DNA of 64,000 nt from Allopseudospirillum japonicum. GTDB lineage: Bacteria; Pseudomonadota; Gammaproteobacteria; Pseudomonadales; Halomonadaceae. Under the pieces are notes generated by a model, which was not told the DNA's origin, searched no databases, and saw only the letters and a program-made list of their open reading frames with translations. The first letter of the stretch is position 1. Each line of letters starts with the position of its first letter. Positions 24,912 to 34,319 of the stretch are shown in pieces. The stretch lies in assembly GCF_900108915.1 (NCBI RefSeq), contig NZ_FNYH01000009.1, positions 62,001-126,000 on the forward strand. The letters run 5' to 3'. Made by a program: the position numbers and the translations under genes.

Positions 24912-26759
24912 CTAGAGTTTCTCCACTGTATCACTCGATGTACGAAAATGCTGGTAAATGCTTCGCGCCAGCCCTTCACTAATCCCTTTTACTGCACACA
25001 AATCTTCTAAGCTTGCTTGGGCTAGTTTGCTTTGACTACCAAAATATTTCAGCAAGGCTTGTCGACGTTTACTGCCAATTCCTTTAATTTCTTGTAGCTT
25101 AGAGCGGCTACGTTTGCTGTCGCGTGCCCGCCTATGTGTCTGTAACGCAAATTGATGTGCTGAGTCACGAACACGTTGTAGTAAACGAAAAGCGCGGGTT
25201 GTCGGTGGTAACTCTAATTGATGACCGTTGAGGTCGAGTAAACGCTCTGCACCTGATTTACGGCTGGCCCCTTTTGCCATACCTAATAAGTGCACTTGCC
25301 AGTCATAAAAGACAGCCGCTTGGTGTGCAGCTTTCAGCTGTCCCACACCACCATCAACTAAAATCAACTCTGGTGCTATTTGTACATTTTTCTCTTGAAT
25401 AAAAGCGGCCAAAGTAGCATAAATGGCTGCGTAATCGTCGCCTGGTGTATGATCTTGCAAAGCATACGCGCGAAATGCCGATTTTTGTGCGCCTTCAGGT
25501 GTCCAGATGACACATACGCCGTAGGTAGCTTCTCCTTGGGTATGGCTAATATCTATACACATCAAGGTATGTAAACTAGGCAAGGCTAAAACCTGACGCA
25601 AATCTTGCCAGCTCTGCTGATCTTGTTGGGCTTTATCGATCTTTTGCCGCGCAAACTGGAGGGCATTCTCAAGTGCCATTTGCAACCAAGCTTTACCTCG
25701 TCCACGTTGAGGACAACGCCAAGGGATTTCTCTAATCTGTGTACCTGCGCTGGCATATTGGAATTTTGCTGACGCATCTGCTTGCAATGCATGTGATGTT
25801 AGTAACATGTCGGGGACTGGACCCTGCCAATAATATTGGCGCAAAAAAGCCTCTAAAGTTTCACCTTCATTGGCGGCAAGGGCATCTTCAGCAAGATAGC
25901 TGCGACAAGCTGTGACCCTTCCTTGGCGTACACTTAAAATACTCACTATTTTATGACTTGCATATTCGATACACGCACACACATCCAGCGCGCGTTTTTC
26001 ATCTGTATCGATAATTTGTGGTTGTACCCAAGTTTTTAAGGCTTGTATCTGATCTCTTAAATGGGCAGCACGTTCAAAGGCTAAATGCTTAGCTGCTTGC
26101 TGCATCTGAGTATGTAAGACCTGTAAAACTTGCTGATAATCACCCTTCAAAAAAGCTTTCACCTGCTCTATATCTTGGGCATAAGCATGCGCATCAATCC
26201 AACCCATGCAAGGTGCGTGACAGCGTTTCATCTGATATTGCAAGCAAGGACGACTACGATGACGAAAACTTGCCTCATCACATTGACGAATTTTAAAAAT
26301 CCTAAATACAACATCCATCAATTCACGGGCGGCTTGTGCACTTGGGTAAGGACCATAAACCGGCCCTACAGCCTTGTTACGGCCACGACGCAATTCTAAA
26401 GCCGGAAAATCCCCATAGGGCACCAGATGAATATAGGGATAAGATTTATCATCACGCAATAAGATATTAAAAGGCGGACGATGTTTTTTAATTAGGGTTT
26501 GTTCTAATAATAAAGCTTCTGCTTCTGTTGATGTTAGAATCAGCTCAATATGTCCAATACGTTCAACCAGAGCACGTGTTTTAGTGGTCATTTGTGCCGT
26601 TTTCTGAAAATACGATGCCAAACGAGCACGTAAGCGCTTTGCTTTACCTATATACAGTAAATCTTTATCTGCCTCAGCATACATCAGGTAAACACCCGCA
26701 GTTTGTGGTGTTTGCGCAAGAAAATTCACGACATCAAAGGATGTGCTTGGCACACTCAT
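24912..26759 (-). CDS. uvrC: UvrABC system protein C
   Basis: Excinuclease subunit making both incisions in nucleotide excision repair; 615 residues. The N-terminal GIY-YIG nuclease domain is seen in AGVYLMYAEADKDLLYIGKA. It is followed by the UVR motif region AFERAAHLRDQIQALKTW near residue 210 for UvrB contact. The RNase H-like C-terminal nuclease includes CIDISHTQGE and LILVDGGVGQLKAA. C-terminal helix-hairpin-helix motifs are EIKGIGSKRRQALLKYFGS and AVKGISEGLARSIYQHF. The ATG at 26759 is preferred to an in-frame TTG two codons upstream. It lies downstream of gacA, as in many gammaproteobacteria. Confidence 0.95.
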   Translation of the reverse strand: MSVPSTSFDVVNFLAQTPQTAGVYLMYAEADKDLLYIGKAKRLRARLASYFQKTAQMTTKTRALVERIGHIELILTSTEAEALLLEQTLIKKHRPPFNILLRDDKSYPYIHLVPYGDFPALELRRGRNKAVGPVYGPYPSAQAARELMDVVFRIFKIRQCDEASFRHRSRPCLQYQMKRCHAPCMGWIDAHAYAQDIEQVKAFLKGDYQQVLQVLHTQMQQAAKHLAFERAAHLRDQIQALKTWVQPQIIDTDEKRALDVCACIEYASHKIVSILSVRQGRVTACRSYLAEDALAANEGETLEAFLRQYYWQGPVPDMLLTSHALQADASAKFQYASAGTQIREIPWRCPQRGRGKAWLQMALENALQFARQKIDKAQQDQQSWQDLRQVLALPSLHTLMCIDISHTQGEATYGVCVIWTPEGAQKSAFRAYALQDHTPGDDYAAIYATLAAFIQEKNVQIAPELILVDGGVGQLKAAHQAAVFYDWQVHLLGMAKGASRKSGAERLLDLNGHQLELPPTTRAFRLLQRVRDSAHQFALQTHRRARDSKRSRSKLQEIKGIGSKRRQALLKYFGSQSKLAQASLEDLCAVKGISEGLARSIYQHFRTSSDTVEKL

Positions 26760-26794
26760 AAGCAAATCATCTATTAAAATTTATATATATTTAT

Positions 26795-27424
26795 TTAGTT
26801 TTGTTCAATTAATCCATGACGCATAGCAAGCACAGTGAGCTGTACATCAGATTCAATACCTAATTTATCAAAAATACGGTAGCGATACGTATTAATTGTT
26901 CTTGGACTCACATGCAACTTATCAGCTATATCTTGTACCTTGTGGCAATTGACTATCATAAAAGCTACCTGTGCTTCACGTTCAGATAACTTCTGAAACG
27001 GGTTCATATCTTCAGTAGATTCAAAGCGGTTTACCGTGGGATCTACATAGCAGCCCCCTTTATGCACAGTGCGGATCGCGCGTGTTAATTCATCAATCTT
27101 CGCACCCTTGGTCAAAAAACCTACCGCTCCCACTTTCAGAACTTGGGCTGCATAAAAGTCATCTTGTAGCGCAGTCAACGCAATAATGCGTGTGCTTGGC
27201 AATTGATGCACTATTTTTCGTGTTGCCTCAATGCCTCCAATTCCTGGCATTTTGACATCCATTAAAATCACATCGGGCATCAAACGACGGGCACTTTTAA
27301 TCGCTTCCTCGCCTGATTCTGCTTCTCCTACAACTAAAATATCCTCAACATCTTCTAACATGCGGGTAATGCCCATACGCACCAACTGCTGATCCTCAAC
27401 CACCATGACTTTTATTTCTGCCAT
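26795..27424 (-). CDS. gacA: LuxR-type response regulator GacA/UvrY
   Basis: 209-residue response regulator. The receiver domain has Asp10-Asp11-like acidic residues in [11 protein letters not shown], phospho-acceptor Asp56 in [13 protein letters not shown], and the lysine in GFLTKGA. The C-terminal LuxR helix-turn-helix reads [20 protein letters not shown] and [16 protein letters not shown]. GacA/UvrY answers to the GacS/BarA sensor and drives the small RNAs that titrate RsmA/CsrA. The adjacency to uvrC supports the identification. No matching sensor is in the window. Confidence 0.95.
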   Translation of the reverse strand: MAEIKVMVVEDQQLVRMGITRMLEDVEDILVVGEAESGEEAIKSARRLMPDVILMDVKMPGIGGIEATRKIVHQLPSTRIIALTALQDDFYAAQVLKVGAVGFLTKGAKIDELTRAIRTVHKGGCYVDPTVNRFESTEDMNPFQKLSEREAQVAFMIVNCHKVQDIADKLHVSPRTINTYRYRIFDKLGIESDVQLTVLAMRHGLIEQN

Positions 27425-27682
27425 TTGTATATATCCTTAGGAAGCGGTAACTCACATCATAATAACAAGCTTTGCTATCAAAGTGCTTAAGTTGCTAAAA
27501 TGCTGACTTTATTTAGAGGAATCAACTAGATACCTCGATACATTTATCTTTTTTTACAAAAAAAACCTAGATCCCGTGCGTATATTGAGTTGCTTTTACT
27601 AAAGTTGGGTTTGGGATTTACTCAAGAAACAGAGTACCCTTTACACTCAATAATAAGTTCTAGCTGGTGAAGCCATCTTGCT

Positions 27683-28792
27683 ATGTTGTTTTTACTCGAG
27701 CGTTTACGACATCAATTTCACTGCATGCTGAGAAAATCACGCTTAAAACATTTCTATTTAAGCTTTCTTTATTTGCTACTGATTTTAGTGCTGCATACTG
27801 GCCTGATGGTACATTTTGAGAAGCTCAAGCTTGGAGATGCACTCTGGCTGAGCATGACCACACTCACAACGGTTGGTTATGGTGATCTTAGCCCTGAAAC
27901 CAGCGCAGGACGTCTTAGCACTGGGATCTTGTTATATCTAGGCGGCATTAGCCTTATGGCTCAAGTCGCTAGCCAGTATTTAGATTATCGTTTACAACGC
28001 CATACAGATCGCATACGCGGCCTTTGGGATTGGAAAATGCGCAATCACCTTTTGATCATTAATGCTCCCACACAACAAGCAGATGCTTATTTTATGCGTC
28101 TGATCAGCGAAGTACGCCAGCACCCTGAGTTCGCTCAACGTCCCATTTTGCTGCTTAACACCCTCTATCAAGAGGGTTTACCGCAAGATTTATTGCAACT
28201 TGAGGTTGCTTATAATTATGGTGATGCGCATAGTGAGGACAAGCTACATTTAGTTCATGCACACAATGCACATGCTATTGTGATCTTAGCCGGTGATGAA
28301 CACCAACACACAACAGACCATTCTACACTTGATATTTTACATCGCTTAAGTAGCCTAAACTCATCTGCATATATAGTCGCAGAAAGTATTCAAGATACCA
28401 ACCGTCAACGTTTTCGTACTTTAGGCGCACATTCTGTCATTCGTCCCGTACGCGCTTATCCAGAGATAGTTGCGCGGGCTTTAGTCGCTCCAGGTGTTGA
28501 GCAAGTGCTGGAAAACCTTTTTAGTTACGATGAAGAAGTGATTCATAGATATGATGTTGTACTAGAAGCTGCTGACTGGCTCACCTTGGTTAAAAATGCA
28601 CTTGAACTTAATTTAGGAACACCTTTAGCTTACTTGGATATTCATGGTCATTTGGTCCATAATCCCAAGCTGGGGGAAGCTTTGGAAATCAAAGCCTTAT
28701 TTGTGCTTGCACACAGTAGTACACTCAAAACACATGCACAAGTACAAGCTGCATTGCAAGCTGCTCTCACAGCGTCAGGATCATCAAAATAA
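27683..28792 (+). CDS. Potassium channel protein with RCK/TrkA-N-like domain
   Basis: 369 residues. Two membrane helices (about 23-43 and 78-98) flank a pore loop with the selectivity filter TVGYGD (63-68), as in MthK/Kch-type two-helix channels. The cytoplasmic part resembles an RCK domain. Its first strand reads HLLIINAPTQQADAYFMRLI, where the GxGxxG nucleotide motif is missing, so ligand gating by NAD(H) is doubtful. A VILAGDEH segment follows later. It runs into the crotonase gene 29 bases downstream and may be transcribed with it. Confidence 0.85.
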   Translation: MLFLLERLRHQFHCMLRKSRLKHFYLSFLYLLLILVLHTGLMVHFEKLKLGDALWLSMTTLTTVGYGDLSPETSAGRLSTGILLYLGGISLMAQVASQYLDYRLQRHTDRIRGLWDWKMRNHLLIINAPTQQADAYFMRLISEVRQHPEFAQRPILLLNTLYQEGLPQDLLQLEVAYNYGDAHSEDKLHLVHAHNAHAIVILAGDEHQHTTDHSTLDILHRLSSLNSSAYIVAESIQDTNRQRFRTLGAHSVIRPVRAYPEIVARALVAPGVEQVLENLFSYDEEVIHRYDVVLEAADWLTLVKNALELNLGTPLAYLDIHGHLVHNPKLGEALEIKALFVLAHSSTLKTHAQVQAALQAALTASGSSK

Positions 28793-28821
28793 CAAGAAAC
28801 TACCGCAAGGAGCTTTTGCTT

Positions 28822-29613
28822 ATGAGTCCGCAACCTCAATGGGTACTGACCCAAACCCAAGACCATATTTGTACGCTAACACTCAACCGTCCGCAGGCCT
28901 ATAACGCTTTATCTAATCCCCTAATGCAAACCCTGCTTAACACGTTGCGTACTTTGGCCAATCAGAAAGATTGTCGCGTCATCATCATTAAAGGTGAAGG
29001 GCGTGGATTTTGTGCCGGCCACGATTTAAAAGAACTGACAGAAACCAAGCGTGATACGGATTATTATCAACAGACCTTTAGTCTTTGTTCTGAATTAATG
29101 CAACAAATTCAACGCCAACCACAACCTGTTATTGCACAAGTGCATGGTATTGCCACGGCAGCAGGCTGCCAATTGGTCGCTAGCTGTGATTTAGCCATTG
29201 CCGATACACAAACACGCTTTGCCACACCGGGGGTTAACATCGGGCTTTTTTGTTCAACACCTATGGTGGCTTTGTCCCGCACTTTGAGCAAAAAACATGC
29301 CTTGGAGATGCTGTTATTAGGCGATATGATCAGTGCACAAGATGCCTACCGCATGGGGCTTGTCAATTTAGTTGTTGAGCCAGACGATCTAGAGCAACAG
29401 GTACAAACATGGGCGCAGAAACTTGCCGGTAAATCTGCCTACACACTCAAAGTAGGTAAAGAAGCTTTTTACCGCCAAGCCGAGATGCCGATTGCAGATG
29501 CCTACCGCTACTGCAGTCAAGTTATGACAAACAATATTCAAGCCAAGGACGCACGTGAAGGTATCGGTGCTTTATTAGAAAAACGCACACCTCATTGGAG
29601 CCATTCTGCTTGA
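28822..29613 (+). CDS. Crotonase-family protein, ECHDC3-like
   Basis: 263 residues with the enoyl-CoA hydratase fold. The oxyanion-hole segments are GRGFCAGHDLKEL and HGIATAAGCQLVASCDLAIA. At the two positions where hydratases have catalytic glutamates it has Gln (AGCQLV) and Gly/Val (ATPGVNIGLF), and GLFCSTPMVALSR is typical of the ECHDC3 group. It probably does not hydrate enoyl-CoA; the reaction is unknown. The ATG has AAGGAG nine bases upstream; an in-frame TTG two codons earlier is less likely. Confidence 0.8.
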   Translation: MSPQPQWVLTQTQDHICTLTLNRPQAYNALSNPLMQTLLNTLRTLANQKDCRVIIIKGEGRGFCAGHDLKELTETKRDTDYYQQTFSLCSELMQQIQRQPQPVIAQVHGIATAAGCQLVASCDLAIADTQTRFATPGVNIGLFCSTPMVALSRTLSKKHALEMLLLGDMISAQDAYRMGLVNLVVEPDDLEQQVQTWAQKLAGKSAYTLKVGKEAFYRQAEMPIADAYRYCSQVMTNNIQAKDAREGIGALLEKRTPHWSHSA

Positions 29614-29937
29614 TATAACACTGACTAAGTAGCGCTTAGGCGCTGCTTAGTTTTCGCACCTTATGAATATTCCATCAGTGCATTCATTACAAAGCGTAAG
29701 GTTAGCTTTTTTTGCGTCATCTAGCGTCGTTATATAGGCGCCATATCAGTGCATATTACAGGATAAAATACTAAATTGATTTAGCTCAGTCTTAAATTCA
29801 GGTACAATTTTCGATTTAGATTAACACTAACTTTTAAACAGAGATCTTGACTCATTTTCATCGCTAAAAATGATTACTGTAGTAGAGAGTATTCACCTCT
29901 AATTTAAAGAGCCCTATAGGGAGTTATTTTTTTTCAT
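29614..29937 (+). other. Intergenic region before the GGDEF-EAL gene
   Basis: Besides the terminator at 29624 no gene is seen. An 11-base element ending ATCAGTGCAT occurs twice (near 29673 and 29745) as a direct repeat. A palindrome CCCTATAGGG (29912-29921) overlaps the GGGAG that would be the ribosome site. That GGGAG stands 14 bases from the ATG, which is far, so translation may be weak or regulated. Confidence 0.4.
29624..29654 (+). terminator. Rho-independent terminator after the ECHDC3-like gene
   Basis: ACTAAGTAGCGC pairs with GCGCTGCTTAGT (12 pairs with one G-U, loop TTAG) and ends in TTTT. Confidence 0.9.
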
Positions 29938-32415
29938 ATGGCGCGTTATTTATCTATCACTCAGAAAATTTACTTACTTACTTTACTCCTAGTAGTGATT
30001 ACCCTTACTGGTTCAGTCGCTTTCAATGTCTATTACACATGGAAAGAGCTCAGTCAACGCGAGTATGAACTAACTTTCTCCCTAAGCCATTTACTCGATA
30101 CCAGCCTCCCCGAGAAATACTTTCAAATTATCGAACACCCTCAATTAGAGAATGCAGAAAAAATTACCCAAGCCAATCAAATTTTACAGCCTCTAGTGAC
30201 TCAATTATTGCAAGCATTTCCAGGATATGGTGCGGGTGTTTATAGCCGTAAGCTTAATGCCATTGTGGCTTTTGGGCCTGATTTTAATCCTAAAGGTCTC
30301 ATTGATATTCGACCAAATTCGCCTGCACGTGCTGTCTATAGCACTCGCGAGCCTTTGCGCTATGATAGTTACTCACAAACACGTCAAGCACAAGTGCTCG
30401 CTATTATTCGTCCAGTGATTCGAGACCAAGAGATTTTAGGTCATGTATGGAGCAATATCACACAAAAATCTTTCAACAATTTGTTTTATCATAAAATAGT
30501 TGAGCAGCTGCCTTTATTTATCTTTCTTTGTTTATTTGCTGTACTAGGCAGCCGATTAATTACCGCGCGCTTTTTAAATAACTTACGTACTTTTCGTGAC
30601 CGAATTCAGCGTTTAGATCTTGTTAAAAATGATCTACGCCAGTTCTCACCTGAGTTATTAGAGATTTATGAAGAAGTGCGTACAAGTTACGAACGCCTTT
30701 CAATCAGTGAGGCGCGTTTTCGTGATGTCGTTTCTGCCTTTGATGAGTATGTTTGGGAAATTGATCTACAAGCGCGTTACACTTATTTATCAGATAAAAC
30801 ACGTGAGCTTATTGGGCAGGATCCCAGCTTATTAGTAGGTCAAAACATTTATGAGCGCATTCATGCAGATGACATTTATAAAGTACGTCAACATATAGAA
30901 TTAGGTATTAGCTCCGCCCAAGGTTTTCGTGATTTAGAGTTTCGGCGTATTCGTCATAATGGCCAACTTGGCTGGTATAAAAATAGTGCTGTCGCTATTT
31001 TAGATCCTAATACACATCAAGTTATAGGATTAAGGGGTGCCACTCGGGATGTCACAACCAATAAGCAACAAGAAGCACAGATTCATTATCTTGCTTATCA
31101 TGATGCACTAACAGGTTTATCTAATCGTAATGCACTGAAACAAGAGTTACAAAAACTATGTGATCAACAAACATATAACGAGCACACTTTTTCCCTTTTA
31201 TTTATTGACATTGACCGCTTTAAAGAAATTAATGATAACTTTGGTCATACGCTTGGTGATAAAGTATTACAGCAAATGGCTGAAACTATGCGGCGCTTAT
31301 TACCTGTCAATGCGACTCTAGCGCGTTTGGGGGGTGATGAATTTATGGCTTTATTACCTAAGACAGACTCTAATATAGCGGAAAAACATGCGTTAATACT
31401 CCAAAAGGCATTTTCACGCCCTCTAATTATTCAGCGTCAAAGATTACACATTAGTGCCTGTATTGGGATTGCTTTAGCACCTGATGATGGTGAGTCTCCT
31501 GATACTTTATCACAAAGTGTAGACACTGCTTTATACACTGCAAAAGTCCAAGGGCCTGGGCAAATTCGTTTTTGTACTCCACAAGCAAGCCAAAGTATGC
31601 TCGAGCAGATTCGTTTACAACATGAACTATTTCTAGCAGTTAAACAACAACAATTTAGCCTAGCCTATCAACCACAATTAATTACTTGTGGTGCCTATCA
31701 AGGCCAAGTGATGAGTATGGAGGTCTTGCTACGCTGGCAACATCCAGAATTAGGTTTTATTTCACCCGCACGCTTTATTCCACTTGCAGAAGAGACGCGC
31801 CTGATCATCGAGTTGGGACATTGGGTATTAAAAACCAGCTGTCATCAAGTACGTCAATGGCAATTAGAACACCAACTTGATAACTTACGTGTTGCTGTTA
31901 ATATTTCTAGCGTACAATTTGTACGCGAGGATTTTGTTCAGCAAGTTGCTGATATTCTTGAAGAAACTGGCTTACCTGCTTCTTGTTTAGAATTAGAAAT
32001 CACTGAAAGTGTTGCAATGGAGCAGGCTGAACAAGTGAGTTTGAAACTCAATGAACTTAAGAGAATGGGTATTTGGTTAGCCTTGGATGATTTTGGTACT
32101 GGATTTTCTTCACTCAAATATTTAAAAATTTTCCCTTTCGACATTTTAAAAATCGATAAAAGCTTTGTTGATGGTATACCTCATGATCAACAAGATACAC
32201 GATTAGTCGAAGCTATGATCCATCTTGCACAAGGGCAGAATATGCAAGTTGTTGCTGAAGGTGTAGAAACTGAGGAACAAATCAAACATCTCAGTCAGGG
32301 AGGCTGCGACCTAATCCAAGGATATTACTTTAGCCGCCCTTTACCTCCACAACAAACCTTAGAATTTTTACTTGAACATCAACTTGCTTGTAAAACACCT
32401 GCTGATAACGTGTAA
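29938..32415 (+). CDS. Membrane-bound PAS-GGDEF-EAL cyclic di-GMP protein
   Basis: 825 residues. A first membrane helix (about 10-32) and a second (about 195-215) enclose a periplasmic sensor domain. A cytoplasmic PAS/PAC domain follows (about 255-375, with AFDEYVWEIDLQARYTYLSD). The GGDEF domain has intact RLGGDEFMALLP. The EAL domain has EVLLRWQHPELGFISP in place of EALLR, but keeps DDFGTGFSSLKYL and the KIDKSFVDGI lysine. Both cyclase and phosphodiesterase activity are possible. The last 37 bases overlap the lolD 3' end on the other strand. Confidence 0.9.
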   Translation: MARYLSITQKIYLLTLLLVVITLTGSVAFNVYYTWKELSQREYELTFSLSHLLDTSLPEKYFQIIEHPQLENAEKITQANQILQPLVTQLLQAFPGYGAGVYSRKLNAIVAFGPDFNPKGLIDIRPNSPARAVYSTREPLRYDSYSQTRQAQVLAIIRPVIRDQEILGHVWSNITQKSFNNLFYHKIVEQLPLFIFLCLFAVLGSRLITARFLNNLRTFRDRIQRLDLVKNDLRQFSPELLEIYEEVRTSYERLSISEARFRDVVSAFDEYVWEIDLQARYTYLSDKTRELIGQDPSLLVGQNIYERIHADDIYKVRQHIELGISSAQGFRDLEFRRIRHNGQLGWYKNSAVAILDPNTHQVIGLRGATRDVTTNKQQEAQIHYLAYHDALTGLSNRNALKQELQKLCDQQTYNEHTFSLLFIDIDRFKEINDNFGHTLGDKVLQQMAETMRRLLPVNATLARLGGDEFMALLPKTDSNIAEKHALILQKAFSRPLIIQRQRLHISACIGIALAPDDGESPDTLSQSVDTALYTAKVQGPGQIRFCTPQASQSMLEQIRLQHELFLAVKQQQFSLAYQPQLITCGAYQGQVMSMEVLLRWQHPELGFISPARFIPLAEETRLIIELGHWVLKTSCHQVRQWQLEHQLDNLRVAVNISSVQFVREDFVQQVADILEETGLPASCLELEITESVAMEQAEQVSLKLNELKRMGIWLALDDFGTGFSSLKYLKIFPFDILKIDKSFVDGIPHDQQDTRLVEAMIHLAQGQNMQVVAEGVETEEQIKHLSQGGCDLIQGYYFSRPLPPQQTLEFLLEHQLACKTPADNV

Positions 32416-33056
32416 ACTTTATCTAGTACTTGAGCAAACTTAAGATCATGAGTGACAACAATTAAGCTTAAATTTGATTGCTTGCTAATATCTAATAATA
32501 AATTTTGGATCTCTTGTGCTGTTTCTTGATCTAAATTACCTGTCGGCTCATCTAATAATAAACAAGGCGGACGTGTCACTAAAGCGCGCGCAATCGCAAC
32601 ACGCTGACGTTCCCCTCCTGAAAGCGCTGCCGGCTTATGCTTTGCCCGTGCCGTTAATCCGACGGCTTCTAAGGCAAGATAGGCTTCTTCTTGTGCTTGT
32701 TTACTTTGATAACCTGCAATCATCAGCGGCAAACGCACATTTTCTAGTGCGCTAAATTCAGGTAATAAGTGATGAAACTGATACACAAAACCTAAATGCT
32801 GATTACGAAACCGTCCTAGTGCTGTTTGTGATAAACGACTAATTACCATACCAGCAATTTCTAATTCCCCACTGGTGGCTACATCTAAGGTACCCAAGAT
32901 ATTTAGCAAGCTTGTTTTACCACTTCCAGAGCTACCAATAATCGCGACCCGTTCACCCTGAGCAACCTCTAGGTTAATTCCCTTTAAGATACTTAAATGC
33001 TCTGGACCTTGCTGATAATCTTTGGTTATTTGAGAGGCTTTTATTAAACTAGTCAT
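32379..33056 (-). CDS. lolD: Lipoprotein-releasing system ATPase LolD
   Basis: ATPase that powers extraction of outer-membrane lipoproteins from the inner membrane to LolA. 225 residues, with Walker A GSSGSGKTSL (41-50), the LolD-type FVYQFHHLLPEFSALENV, signature LSGGERQRVAIARAL and Walker B LLLDEPTGNLD. The ATG overlaps the stop of the permease gene (ATGACTAG). Its 3' end overlaps the convergent GGDEF-EAL gene by 37 bases. Confidence 0.93.
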   Translation of the reverse strand: MTSLIKASQITKDYQQGPEHLSILKGINLEVAQGERVAIIGSSGSGKTSLLNILGTLDVATSGELEIAGMVISRLSQTALGRFRNQHLGFVYQFHHLLPEFSALENVRLPLMIAGYQSKQAQEEAYLALEAVGLTARAKHKPAALSGGERQRVAIARALVTRPPCLLLDEPTGNLDQETAQEIQNLLLDISKQSNLSLIVVTHDLKFAQVLDKVYTLSAGVLQAS

Positions 33057-34293
33057 ATGCTAATGCCTGTGCTGGTTGTACTCGAGAGGCTTTCCATGCT
33101 GGATATAATGTAGAAAGAAAGCTCATTATCAATGCACTTCCTGCAATAATAAGGACATCCTCACTTAGTAGATGAGAAGGCAAATAGCTAATAAAATAAA
33201 CTTCACTATTAAGAAACTGAATCCCCAACCAAGACTCGATACCAGCCACAAGATCACTTATACTCAAGGCTAAGATAACCCCTAAGGTCACGCCTAGACT
33301 TGTGCCTATGACGCCAATGCTCATGCCTTGAATGATGAAAATTTGCATAATTTGCCAAGGGGTCGCTCCTAAAGTACGTAAGATAGCAATATCTGCTTTC
33401 TTATCTGTCACAACCATCACTAGCGTAGATACAATATTAAAGGCAGCGACAGCAACAATCACCATAAGCAGCAAACCTATCATGCGTTTTTCCATTTGAA
33501 TCGCTTGGAATAAATTGCCATGTGTACGTGTCCAATCTAATGCATAATAATCTTGCCCTAAACTATTAATAATCTGCTGGCTCACTTGAGGTGCTTCAAA
33601 TAAATCCCGTAGCTGTAAACGAATCCCTTGTATTTGCTTTCCTGCACGCAAGAGCACTTGCATATCCTGCAAATGGGTAAAAGCAAGTGAATAATCTAAA
33701 TCTGCACCAACTTTAAAAGTTGCTATCAACTTAAATGCTTTTAAGCGTGGAAAAATGCCTGCGGGTGTAATCGAGGCTTCGGGTAATAATAAAGTGACTT
33801 TATCACCGATATTCAAACGTAACCTTTGTGCCAGTCCCTCCCCCATAATAATGCCATATTCGCCCATTTTTAAATCAGCTAATTGATGCTCCTTCATATG
33901 CTGCTCAATAATAGAGACTTGAGATTCATATTGAGGCACAATGCCTCGAATTAATACGCCTTGAGAACTCCCTTGATGAACCAACATCCCTTGAGTATCA
34001 ATAAACGGGGATGCAGCTATGACTTGAGGATGCGTGGTCACATTTGCAATTAAAGGTGGCCAGTTTTCAATGCCAGAGTAACTTTTGATCGCGGTATGAG
34101 GCACCATGCCTAAAATTCTTTGCCTTAATTCTCGATCAAATCCATTCATTACCGAAAGTACAAGAATTAAAACCGCAACGCCTAGGGTAAGTCCAAGCAT
34201 AGAAGTTAAGGAGATAAAAGAAATAAAGTGATTCGCACGCTTAGCGCCCGTATAACGCAAGCCAATAAACCAAGTAAATTTTGATCCTAACAC
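33049..34293 (-). CDS. lolC: Lipoprotein-releasing system permease, LolC/LolE family (possibly LolF)
   Basis: About 414 residues with four membrane segments: one near the N-terminus (SMLGLTLGVAVLILVLSVMNGFD, split here as a TM start) and three in the C-terminal 170 residues, flanking a large periplasmic MacB-like domain. The family signature FIGLRYTGAKRANHFISFIS is at the N-terminus. Start chosen is GTG with TGAGG six bases upstream; an in-frame TTG four codons earlier is the alternative. Only one permease gene stands with lolD and no lolE follows, so it may act as a homodimeric LolF-type subunit. Confidence 0.88.
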   Translation of the reverse strand: MLGSKFTWFIGLRYTGAKRANHFISFISLTSMLGLTLGVAVLILVLSVMNGFDRELRQRILGMVPHTAIKSYSGIENWPPLIANVTTHPQVIAASPFIDTQGMLVHQGSSQGVLIRGIVPQYESQVSIIEQHMKEHQLADLKMGEYGIIMGEGLAQRLRLNIGDKVTLLLPEASITPAGIFPRLKAFKLIATFKVGADLDYSLAFTHLQDMQVLLRAGKQIQGIRLQLRDLFEAPQVSQQIINSLGQDYYALDWTRTHGNLFQAIQMEKRMIGLLLMVIVAVAAFNIVSTLVMVVTDKKADIAILRTLGATPWQIMQIFIIQGMSIGVIGTSLGVTLGVILALSISDLVAGIESWLGIQFLNSEVYFISYLPSHLLSEDVLIIAGSALIMSFLSTLYPAWKASRVQPAQALAYD

Positions 34294-34319
34294 CAGCAAC
34301 CTCAAATCAAAGTAAGGAT

